From: Caenorhabditis remanei
Taxonomy: Eukaryota > Nematoda > Chromadorea > Rhabditida > Rhabditidae
Direction of reading: 5' to 3'
DNA: 64,000 nt
Assembly (NCBI RefSeq): GCF_010183535.1
Contig: NC_071329.1
Coordinates: 3,534,001 to 3,598,000 of the forward strand
A program made the translations under genes and the position numbers. Below the pieces are notes generated by a model. That model did not search any database. It was not told the origin of the DNA and saw only the letters and a list, made by a program, of their open reading frames with translations. Positions within the stretch are counted from its first letter, which is position 1, and every line of letters starts with the position of its first letter. Below, in pieces: positions 1 to 12,700 of the stretch.

Positions 1-749
1 GCGCAGTGTCTGGAAATAGGGAGGGGTCCTTTTTGAGCGGTTTCGATTTTTCAGTTTTTAAGAAAAAAGAGGCTTTGGTTAAAAACTGTAATTTTCAGCA
101 GTCTCTACAAGGGCTCTAATTTTTGGGAACTGTAATGTACTCACTAAACTTTTAATTGATATTTTTGTAAATATTCTTATTCAGCATATCTTATTTAGTA
201 TTTCAGCCGATTTTCAGAGATTTTAAACATAGAATTTTGGAGAAATTTTAGAAAAAGACCGGCTGTAGTGATCTGTATATCTAAGCTCTAAAATTTCTCA
301 AAAATTTCTCAAAAATTATATATTCAAAATTTCTGAAAATCGGCTAGAATACTAAATAAGCTATGGCAAATAAGATTATTTAACAATCAAACTAAAGAGT
401 TTTCTGAAAATTTCAGATTTTTAACATTTACTCGAATTTTCCCAAAAACTGAAAAATCAAAATCGATGCTTAAAAATGGTTTTAACATACTTAACTTCAT
501 TATTCTTTGCCATATTTAATTCCTAGTCTTTTTCAGAAATCGGTCAAACGTGTTTTCATTTTTCCCTGAACGACTCCGTCAATTATTTATAAACATAAAT
601 TCCTATACATATATATGAATGTTAGGCACGTTATTTTCTTAATTCATATTTCCGTCAGTTTCTATCAATTCTTGTCAATAGCTTCTATATGCTCAAAACT
701 AAGAAATTGCTCATAAGGAAATACTCCTACAAAAAAGTGGTTAACTCAC

Positions 750-3700
750 TTCCTATAATGATCATACAGCTGACATCTCGGCAACGAAGAGCCCTCCGCA
801 ATCTCATAGTTGTCGAATAGCCAATTGACCTGCAATATCAAGCATTTTCGCGCCGCCCGTTATTTCAAAACCAACAAGTATATACCGTTTCGAAACCGCC
901 CTTTCTACAACTCACATGTAACTTAGAATCGGTGACCAACCCGTCAAGCGGTGAGCATCCCATTAACGTCATCCGTTTTTTCCATAAGAACATGTCAAGC
1001 GATTTTTTCGGTCGCGGTGTTCTTTTCAAGCACATTTATGTATAACAAGTCGTGTTGACTCTCGAAAAAACGCGAAAAGGAAAAAGAAGACGACTAACGA
1101 GGAAAAAATATATATCTCTTTTCTATCTCTCTTCGGGATGAGTGATGGTTGCTAGGGATGCTGTCGTCTTCCTCCCCACCGCATATGTAAAATGGGGCGT
1201 GGTTTCTTGGCGGGGGCTATGAGGTCAACAAAAAGAAAAAGTAGGTAAAAGCAATGGAAGGGACTCAAAATTGCTCGACACACGGCTTCCGGTCGTTATG
1301 GCTCACTTGAATGCACAATACCCCCAATACCCCCACCCCTCTACATCTATAGGATTTCATAACCTATTGATCGGTGGCTCCGCCCACTTTCTTATCCTCC
1401 CCCATCTCTCGGTTACCCTGGTGATGATGAGAACTCAAAAGAGGATGATAGACTCGTAAACCCGCCGGATTATCCTCCTCTTTTTCCTCTTTCCCACACC
1501 ATTTTCATATATGCACATATTCAATCACACTGATTGCTACCCTCACTCTCTTACCGTCGCTGGCGATGCTCGCTGAGCATTCGGCTGCTGAATGCCATCC
1601 TGATCGTCCATGGAGACTGGGGATTGTGGAGCGGCGAGGACCTGGTAGGCACCGTTGTCTTGTGGACTTGATTGCATGTTGTTTTGGTACTGTAATATTG
1701 AGGGTTACTGTAGTTGTAGGAGGGCTTAGGTCTAATGGAGGGGAGGGGGGATTGTTGAGTGTTACTGTAGTTATAAGTTGGTTTATATAGGTCAAGTTTA
1801 AGATGGCGTCATTTTGCGATATAGCTCCAAAATTTTGTAGGGCTACTATACAAAAAAGACAGGAGCCAAATTTTTGAAGTTGACCACTTTTTTGTACCAA
1901 TGGGAAGTTCTTGCGTCCTCAAATTTAACAAAAAAGTTGTCAACTACAAATATGAAGATCTTGACTTGAAAAATACAGTCATAGCAATTTTGGTGTTAGA
2001 AATATGATATTTTTGGAAGTGTGACATAATGCTGAACATGGCTATTTTTGGTAGACTTAAAGATGGGCGGTGCAAGGCTGGCACTTTTTAAACGGCTACA
2101 TAAAACTTCGCGCCAGAGTAGATTATACATATCATCAACTTAGAGATAATATGTATTGGTTATGATGGGCGAATTTAAAACGGAGATTTCTTTGTTACCA
2201 ACTTTTCCAATGTTAAAGAAGTTATATGCTTTTAAAGAATCCAGACGAAATATTTTTGGAGGACAGTACTGCTGACCGAAAATCTCTTCAAATTCAGCAT
2301 TATTCCATGGTCTCAAAATCTATTTTTAAGTATTTAAACTAATATGATTGTATTACTCAGGTCAAAACCTTCATTTTTGTAGTTGACAACTTTTCCGTAT
2401 AAGCCCACACCAAGAAGTTATGGGCCCTTGAAGAAGTGAGAACCTTCAAGTTCTATGTCACACTCTTACAATCATTAAATTTTTATACCAAAATTGCTAT
2501 GACTGTATTCCTCAATTCAAAACCTTTATTTTTGTAGTTGACCAATTTTTTGTACGGAGCCACCATAGAGAGCTATAGACCGTTAAAGTTGAGGACGCTA
2601 AAACTCACCTCGGTACAAAATAGTGGTCAACTACAAAATTGTAGCTCTAGCCTTCTATGGGTACAAAATTTTGAAGCTATAGGGCAAATTGGTGATGTCA
2701 TCTTAAAGCCTATATGTAATTCAAAAAATTCGCTCCAGCTACCGTAACAGCTCTTACAACTGCGCTCCATCGAAGTCTTTCAATTTCGCACTCAATTTTT
2801 TGTGGTTTCGGAGGAGCGCAGTTGTTAGACGCTTGTCGTGCTAATAATACAAAATGCTACATTTCTAGAAAAAAAAACAACCAAGAGTCGCCAAAATAGG
2901 CTTGTTTTGAGACAGTATACTAACTTAATTATCTTATTTTCCCGCTACCGTAATCCCTCAGAACCACTTACCGGATAGTATTGCGCATATGTCGAATCGG
3001 GCGCGTAGATGGTGTAGGTGCCATTGGGTGTGACAGCGCTGCAACACATATTGTATATATACATAAACATATGAAATGAAATAATTTGAGGTACTGTAGA
3101 TAGTACAGGTGCTCAGTCCCGCACAATCCCGGTACAAGACCCATAATTATGTCTCTAAGATTTTCTGCTTATTCACGCGGACACCACCTGCCTGCCACCC
3201 CCTAGCAAAAAAAAATGACGGTTGCCTCCCTCAAACCTTGATGACAAATTCATTGGCCATACCAGGGCGAAAGCAGTTTCCATAGTTTGGTGAGAATAGT
3301 TTATATGTTATATGTCGAAGACGTTTCTATACATGACAATAGGGGGACGGAGCCTGGGGCAACAGTAACCAATGGTGTCCTCGGAGGAGTCATTGTCTTC
3401 AAAAGCTCCGACGCGGCTCGCGGAGCAACATACCTGTACATTGCGTTACACTGTGGGAGATACATCGCTAAGCTGCCGAAGACGTGAGTAAAAACGAATT
3501 AGAATCAGAATCAGAATCAGAATCTGGAGCGCCGCTCGGAGCTCAGAGCCACAAATGTGTGCCGCCCGTGTGTGGCTTTGTAATGCTAAACGCCAAAAAA
3601 GGCCATTAACGATTCAAAGTCTACGTTTCCCCCTTTTGTGCCATCCTTTTGCGGACGCGCCCCCCTTTTGTGTCTTGAAACTATGGAGAGGCGTCATGGT

Positions 3701-6700
3701 TACAGGTCGGGACTCGGAGCTCCAGACCGAGGGGCTTGAGACTTCACTCGACGGACGGATACGCCACGCTTAATGGGTTTCGGGATTTATGACTTTTTTA
3801 CGGCACAAAACTTTTCGTATATTTTTGCTCATCCGACCATGTCTAGGGTCCTCAGATCCACAACAAACCACGCCCCTTTTTCTCCAGCCACCTTAGCTTC
3901 TTGAGAGCACAGCTCCCTCCCGGTTACCAAGACGATCGAAACGGTTACCAAGACAATTAAGCTATGTATGAGCCAAGAGGGGGAAGGAGTCGGGTAGAAG
4001 GGGGGCACACCTCTTTTCTAAGACATGGTTGCCCGGAGAGATAAGCGCATTCCTGTTTGGTTTTGACTCGAGACGCTACACAGCTATGATTTCTTGGATT
4101 TCGGGAATTCATGGATTTTTGGAATTTTCAGGTCAGTTTTCAGGGAAAAAAAACATTTTTGGGCTCAGATAGAATTCGGGTAATTTAGGCTACGGTCTTT
4201 AAAGTTTGGAGGTTATTTAGGCAAGGTTAGGCTGAAAATCAAGTGTGGGCCTAAAACTTGGTAAAATTTTTGGTTTACCCTACCTAACTTGGTTCTGTCT
4301 TAGCCTGGACCAAGACCATCTAGAACAAACCAAAATCGAGGTTTTCAACTTTTTCTTAGGCTCAAAACAACGTTCTAACTAGTAAGGATAGCCCACGTTT
4401 AATAGGATAATTTTTAGGCCGGTAGCTCAATTTTAAGCTCATGATTGAGTTAGACGATTTTCACCTACCACTACCCAAAATAATTTACGTCATGAGTACC
4501 GTAATACCGTCATTTTGTGAAAATTCTTTATGTCACCCTTAGAACACTGTTTCAAGCTAATCAGGCCATAGGTTCTCAATTTTCCGTTACCGTAAGACCA
4601 CCTCAAATATTTCAGAATCTAGCTTGATCATAGCCGAAGTGTCTTGGCACGTCCCAATATCCTGGCCCAGGTGCCTTAATACCTCAGTTACCGGCTCTGT
4701 CTTACTGTAACCCTTGTTTTCTCCACTAGCACAAAACCGAGACCCTTGTCATAGCCTTAACTTCAATTTTAAATTCTAGCTCGATCTCTTAAGCTAAAGT
4801 CAAAGTCTCCCCTCCATGTCACTTCCGATTCACATCATAACATTCTACACTTACAAATTCCAGTCTCCATTATATGTATATATATATACATGACTCTACT
4901 ACTACTACCACTTCCAGAGAGAGTCCTCCTCCTCCTTCTCTCTCTCTTCGGTTTCCATCGCCACCGTTGCCAAGGTGCAACACCGCCACACTCAAACAAC
5001 AACTCGACTTTTTTTTCATCTCATTTCCACTCCACCCCGTTTTTCGTCTTAAAATCCATCCTCCTTCTGGCTATAAGAGGTGCAATACTCCTAGGTATCC
5101 ATGGCACCTGGTGCTCTCCTAGGAAACCGTTGGTCTCGAGAGTAGTCCACCACCGGACATGGCTCCTTGTGTATATGCGCCTCATCTTATATGTGTGTGT
5201 GTCACCTTGGAGATGATCGGTCGGTTTTCTCCTTCTTCTCCCCTTTTCGTCTTCATCTGCTTCTTCTTATACTGAGCTGTGTTGCCGTCGTCACATTTTA
5301 TATGTACACCACTTCAAAACTCCTTGAGACAACTTGTGACATTCTATATACTCATCACTTTGATTTTATGGTTTGACGGACAGGAGATATGGTAAGTCTA
5401 GGGAACAACGGCTCGGTTCAAGTAAGCCGAAAAAATTTTGGGCCTTAGAAACCTAGAGTCCTATATTAAGACTGCTCAAAAGCTTTTAATGTTTTCCAAG
5501 GAACATTTTAGGGAGCCTGTGTTCTAGATCATTTTCAACCTTTCAAGGGTCTCAGACCCCTTCAAATCACCTGGGGATCTTTGGACCCCCTCGCTCTGAA
5601 AAGATCCCCGACGCGATTCTGTACCGCCCGAGTACCATATCTTAGACTTCTTTGAGACAGTCCCAGGGTCTGGGGTGTCCGAGATTACTGTACCGTCCTA
5701 GCTCTGTCCAGGTAGCTAAAAACTCTTTGGACCGTCTAGACCACCCGAGCCCTGTTCGGACCGCCCGAGCCATTCATAGACCGCCTGAGACGTCTCTAGG
5801 CACGCACATACCTCTATTTTACATCATTCTTGCGCTATCCCTGTCTTGAGCACTTTTTTGACCTCCTAAGCACCCCAGCATCCCATAAGACTTTTTTGAG
5901 CTCTGAGTCGGTAAGAGGTGTCTAGACCTCCTGAGACACCATTACCCAGTCTGAGGTGTCTAGAGCGTCCCCAGACACTTCAAAACCACCCGGAATCTAA
6001 GGCCCTAACATGACCTAACAACCCAAATCCCGAATTTTCTCTTCCATCCTTTTCCCCAGGGGAATATGTACTCACTTCTGATACTCCAATCCATACGCAT
6101 AATCCTCTCCTCTGGCGTCCGTCGACTCGTCACCATTTCTGCGTGGAATCACTTCCATCTCTGAAAAAAGGAAGGTAAATTTTGAATATTCATTTTGCTT
6201 AAAGTGCTCCCCTTCCCCATGAAATATTAATTTCTTTTCCGGATTCTTTTCTTCTCATTGTTGTTTTCTCCGTCTCAGGTAGCCCACCCATCTGACAGCT
6301 ATTATGAATGAGGGGGTCCCTCTAATTACCCGGGGACGGACGAGGTAAAAGAGGATAATAGATAATTAGAATTTCTTTTGTGTGAGGTCGAGCTCTAGAG
6401 CCAACCGCCTGTCTCTATATATAAGCTCTAATTGTTTTCTTTTAGAGACCTACCGCTCTAAGAATGGTCCTCCAGTCCAATAATATTTTTGTGATAAGAA
6501 AAGGGGGGAGTGCCGTGGGCTTGCTCGAAGAAATAAGAAAGAAATCGATAAAGGCAAGGTGAAAAAGAGAAGAAAAGACACGAACAAGCAAAAAAAACAG
6601 CAGGCGCTGGGCCTGATTAAGGGGTTATGAGACAGAAGTGAATTTTGGATTTTTGAGTAAAAGGGGCAAAAGGATTAGTCAGTGGACCGTATAGTCTAAA

Positions 6701-9700
6701 ATTTTAAGACTTCTATATGTTCCTTCTTTGGGGAATCTAAAAATCTAAGCTCCACCAAAGAATGTCATTAGCAACGTATTCATCTGAAGGGGGAAATCTG
6801 AAGACGTCACTAGGTTTCTAGGTTTTAGAAATCAGGCTATCTAGGTTGGGGGACTCTAGGGCAGGCGTCTAGTTTTAAAGTTGTATGACTGATAAGCTGA
6901 AATTCTGAGAATTCTAAAACTCTCGTCAAAATTTTCCTAATGTGAAAGTGAACTGAGATATGCGGGTTTTAGTTTTGGAACTTGGAGCTGGAGTAACAAG
7001 TTTTGTTTTTTTAGGTGTGTTCCGCGAATATTTTTGTTAATGCAAATTAATTTTTAATCACAAAAAAAGCTGAAATTTTGAGGAATCTGAATCTGTATTC
7101 AAGATTTTTCTAGCGTCGAGATGAACCAATATACGGGGCTTTTAACTTTGCACTTTTTTAAACTTTGCACTTTTTTAAAAGTTTGGAACATAAATTTGGA
7201 GCCAACATTTTTGTTTAAATAAATCAAGTTTATACTATTGAAAAGCTGAAATTCTAAGGATTCTGAATCTGTATTTGAAACTTTTCTAGCATTAAAAATA
7301 AAAGAGATACGAGGAATTTAGTTTTACACCTTTTGAAACTAAATTTGGAGCTTAATCTTAACTAAGGTCCGTCTAGCCTACAATTTTGTAGAAATAAATC
7401 AAGTTTATACTATTAAAAAGTGGAAATTCTAAAAATTCTGAATCTGTACTCAAAATTTTCCTAGGGTTGAAATTAAGCGAGCTACATCGGTTCTGATTCC
7501 AGGACTTCATAACTTCATAGTCTAAAAACTGAAATTTTAGGGATTTTGAATTTGTTTTCAAATTTATACTAACCTTTTTAAAAACCCAAAAATAGATTCG
7601 GTCAGGTTTCTAAGCCTATACAAAACAAACCACTATATAACAAAACAAGCTCCAGGAGCACACCTATCATTTTGACACCCCTAGTTAACACAGCACAAAT
7701 CCAATTTCATATATCCTTACCATCCTGCGACTCTTCACCATACACTGTCACTTGATGAAGTGTGACTTTGTCCGGATCGACATGCATACTTTCTTGGTTG
7801 ATGGCAGCTAAATGGAAGATGGTCATAGTCTATCTCTACAGAAGCCGTAGATTATGAATATTGGGGTGGGGGAATAGGGAATGGGAGGGGGACTGGTCAA
7901 AGAGACAAACACGAATAGAGAGAGAGAGACACACACACACACACGCCACCAATTAGACAGGAGCTTATGGCTGATTTAAGGTGGAAGCTCGTTAGGTTGG
8001 ATTGGAGAGAGAAGGGCGACGGGACCGCCCTTCCGGTAGAAACGTAAGGCAGGTGTGTCTCTGCCATTTAGGTTAGGTGGGTAGGTTCAAATTTTTTTGT
8101 TGTGCTGGTTGGATAGAGATCGTCTTAAGAAGTGTACTACAAAAATGTAAGTCTAGATTCGTTTTTGGGCTTAAAGGAGTAAGTTGATCTTTGATAAAGT
8201 TCGTTTTGACCTAGAGACCTGATATTCGAGACAACAAGCGTCAAATGTAAGACTTTTAAATAAAAATTGTAGAAGTGTGATAGCGGTCTTACATTTGACG
8301 CTCGTTATCTCGAAACCCAGGTCTCGGGGGCAAGAACTGAATGTATATTTGGAGTCAGCATTTTCTAAGCTTTCCAATGATATAAGTCACCAACCATATC
8401 TCCAAACTGAGTTTCCCTAGTAATTTAGGCTTACGGAATTACATCCCTGTCGTTGAGAAACAGGGGTTTAGGCTTTGTACCCCTCATAGAGACTTCCAGT
8501 ACAAAAAAAAGTTGTCTATTGAGAAAACTTAGTACCTGTTTTATATGCTCACAGAGTTTTAAACCTCGTATGGATCATACGTGGCACCGTGACAGAAGCC
8601 TAGCCTTTAACTCTCTAAGCACCGCCCCCTTACTGAAAACGTGTCAACTACACGAATGTAACTCTAGGCTCGTTTTTCAATCTCTAAAAGTTTTGGGCTT
8701 AAGGAAGTATTCTGAGTTAGGCTTAACAATCATTTTGCGGACTTGTGGACTTCAAATGCCCATAACTTGCTAAGAACCGCTCGTACAAAAAAGTTGTCAA
8801 CTACAAAAATGTAGGCCTAGCTTTGTTCTACAAGTTCCCGACATTTTGAGTTTTGAGCCTTCTTTGAAACTGTCCTTTTGTAAGGTGTACCTAAAAAAGG
8901 CAAAATTTCGATCTTCCTGACCTATTAACGCGATTTTGAAATTCCTTTGTTGCGCCTTAAAGCCCCAATTGTGCCCTAACTAACCAAAAATTCTCCACTC
9001 CAAAAAAGTCGAACACCGGAAGGAAGAACACTGACCTTTCTCAAAAGCCCATTTACCTTTTATCCTAGGACAGGTGCCCCCACCGTTTTCAAAAGACTCC
9101 ATCTTCCCCATTAACGTCTCCGGAGCAATCATCTCTTGCCTCCCCCTTTTTACTCAACTCCCCCTATTTCTGCTTCTGAATTTTCACTCGCTGCCCTCGT
9201 TCACTTCCTTCGATGAACGGGGGCAGGTGGACTTAATCTTAGTGTCAGGGAGAGAGTCTATTCAATGTATTTCTCCTTATTAATCTGTGTGGCGGTTATG
9301 AGAAAATGAGGTGAGTGTGAATTTGTTTTTATGGGGAATGGGGGTTTCAAAAAGTTGGAGTCAGAATTCGAGTGCTTAGATTTCCAAAATGGAAGTTATA
9401 TGACTGAAAAACTGAAATTATGTAGGTTCGGGGTCTGTTTTCAATTTTACCCAAGTACCTCGGTTCATTTTGTTCGTAGGGAAAATCTGAATTCAAAATC
9501 GGAATCCTCAGGATTTCAGCTCTCTAGAAAGCTAGGTTGATCAAAATTTCAAAACCGGAAATTCCCATTTTTCTGGAAAAATCCGACAAAATTTCGCAAT
9601 CCCGTGAGCATTTAGGATTCAAATAACGCGGGGCATCCCTCAAGGTCTCAAAATTAACTAACTAGTTGATTAGAGGTTGTCTAGACTAACCTAAAACCTA

Positions 9701-12700
9701 ATAAGCCCAAAATTGTGTTGTTACGATGTTCCGATATTCCGATATTCCGTGTAACAAGTTGGTTAGTTTAACTGGTGCTACTCAAGGTGCCTTTATACGT
9801 AAGGCTCATCGAATATCAAATTTTAGTTAATTAAATAACGTAAAATCCTGACACGGTTTCTAACGGACCTTACTTAAGTTCCAAGCCTAGTAGCCTATAA
9901 CCCCCAAAATTGTCTTCTCCATTCCTTTAGCCCTGAACCTAATAGCCTAGCGGAAAATTTTTTGTCTACCACTCAAGCCTCCTACCAGATCCTCAGGTGA
10001 AAAGTTTTGACTAAAGAATTTTTTGATGTACCAACCAAGCCACCATACGAGTCAGCCTAAAGCCCGTAACGCCGAGAATTTGTGATTTACCAATAGAGTT
10101 TCCGTTTTATTCAATCCTATAAGCCTAAAGCCTAAAGTCTAAAACCTTAAGCCTAACTCCTTAAGCCTTAAGCCTAAATCCTTAAGCCTAAAGCCTAAAT
10201 CCTTAAGCCTTAAGCCTAAATGCTTATGCCTTAAGCCTAAATCCTTAAGCCTTAAGCCTAAATCCTTAAGCCTAAAGCCTAAATCCTTAAGCCTTAAGCC
10301 TAAATGCTTATGCCTTAAGCCTAAATCCTTAAGCCTTAAGCCTAACAACCTACACGAGTCCTAGCCGTTAAAATATTTGTCAATTTCACTTTCGAACTTT
10401 CTCACGGACCCTACAAGCCTTGAGCCTATTACCACCTACAAATCAGCCATCAGCTCCTGCTCCTCCCATATCCCAAACCTACCATAACCAACATACTGAT
10501 CACCACCATAAATCCCATCCTCCTCCACCTCTTCATCTCCTCCATCCATATTCGGCTCATACTCATCATCGAGGCTTTCCATTTTTACAAGAGATGACCG
10601 ATGATTGCTTGTATAGACAATCTCCTCCCGGGAGACCACCACACAACATGGTTCCACACAGGGGAGGAGGATGGGATCGTGGTTGGTAAGATGGTCCATC
10701 ATTAGGGGGGTGGTAGTATAGTTATCGGGGGAAGGAAACTGAATAGAAGTAGCAACTGGGAGAAGCAACAATAATAACAATACTACTAATATGTATCAGT
10801 GGGAAGAGTGTGTGGAGATAGTGGGTGGTGCTTGCTCGGGTGGGCTCCAGCTCTCTCTCTCTATGTGCCTTATCTCTCTCTCTATTTCACCTCTTCTCAA
10901 AACGAAGCAGACGGAGTCGTTGGGGTGGAAGAGAGAGCTGTCCTATTATCACACGACGTCTCCTGTTTCCCTCCTTATCTCTATCCGGGGGGTTGCTCAC
11001 TCTGCGTCTCTCTTTCGCTTTTTCTTTTGCCATATATACACACCTTTGATTATCCTCCTCTTTTCTTTTCCCGCGCGCGTTTTAATTTTACCCTTTGGCA
11101 CATGGTTTACCCCTTAGAGGAGGCGGAGGAGTTAGATTAGCGTCCCGTCATTTGTCTTCTTGTGAGATATGGGTTCATCCTTGAGGGGTATGGCACCAGG
11201 TGGTTGATTTTCGGGAGTCGTCTTATAAATTGAAATTTGAGACATTTAGGGAGCAGGCGTAAGGGGGTTATAAGGGTGGGGGAAAGTTCTAGACAACCAA
11301 TTTAAGCAAGTGAGAACGAGGAGGAAGCCTTCAATACTTTGACAGTTACATATTTATGTCTTTTAGGTTACTGTAGTTCTGAAACTTCCAGTTTTCTTAA
11401 AACATTTTTAAAGTTTTAGAGGTTTTTCGGAGTCTAGGGTCTAGAAATCCTAGTCAACTTGTGTTAATTTTTTTTTGTTGATATTCTCTTGTTCAGATTC
11501 CCATGTACTACACTTTCTACTTTTTATTTCCATTTTCCCCTTTTCTCAGAATTGTTATTTTTGTTCCTGTTGAATTATTATACTTGCAAACCGGACAACT
11601 GGCTTCAAACTGATTTTTATGAGCTGAAAAATATACCAAAATGTAGATCTCAGCGAGTTCTACGTCTTTGATATAATTCGGCCCGGAAGGCTATTCGTTA
11701 AGGATTCGCGGTTGGGGGAAAAGTGCCAAAAACGTGAAAATGATCCAAAAATCCATTCTATGGTAGCGTGCGGCACGTTAACGAATAGCCACCCGGACCC
11801 GAGTATCTATTTTGTACAAGACGTCCTTGAAGCGAAAAACACGATTTGCAGTTTTTTTCACACCTCCAAAGCTCAAAAAGAATGAATTTGAGTTTTCTCA
11901 ACTATGAGGCCATTCCGCGAAATTCCCAAGTTAAATTTAATACCTCGGCATGAGTTTGAAACCGATAAAAGTAGATCACAGACATAGATCTCGCTGAGAT
12001 CTACATTTTGGTATATTTTTCAGCTCACAATGTTGAGCGTGAAGCAAGTTACCTTTCCAATTTTCAAATCTTCCTGTCACTTCCAAATTTCCAACCCCCC
12101 GCCCCCATTTACATCTTTCTTTATCACCTCCGTTACACTCACCCTCTCTCACACTTCCATCGTCCAAATTCGAGCATTGAAACGATGCGGGAGTCTTCTT
12201 ATGTTGTTGTTGTTGCAGTGCCTTGATATTCGGCTTCACATCCTCCAGATCCGTCATTTTTCGAGTCGTCGTCGTTGTCTTCTCGGTTTCGGCCTTTTTT
12301 CTGGAGGAACGAGTACTACGGTACACTGGAGGTGAGTCCTCCTCTTTTTTGACTTCTTCTTGTAGGAGTTGTTGTTTTGAAGGGAGAAGTAGAGCAGGTG
12401 GGGTGATTCTGAAATGAGGGAAGATTGGTTAGGATGAGATTTATATTTGCTGGGCTGGTTGTTATGTACTAGACTAATTCGACTCTGCGGACTCCATTTT
12501 TTAAATCAGAATTGCTTAATTACTAGCAGTAACCGAGTTATAGCTCTGTGAATTGTTCGGAGTGATGTTCAATAAACAAGGTGGCGTTGGTATACATTGC
12601 TCTAGACTGCAAACCTTGGTTTTTTACAAAATATCAGGTTTTGCTATCTTAGGATGATACTGCGCCCATACTTGCAAACCGGGCCGACTCGGGCCGGCGC

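Noticed and set aside
3918..3955. Two GGTTACCAAGAC words as X-boxes
   Set aside because: Only one half matches in each; kept as possible half-sites, not called.
4963..4980. GTTGCCAAGGTGCAAC as an X-box
   Set aside because: Two half-sites at 16-bp length without the central AT; does not match the 14-bp consensus.
5652..5849. 65-codon ORF (plus) in daf-19 intron 6
   Set aside because: No homology, no splice context; sequence is diffuse GTCTAGACCGCC-type repeats.
10139..10348. 69-codon ORF with LGLRLKDLG repeats (minus)
   Set aside because: Shadow of the TTAGGC-rich minisatellite.
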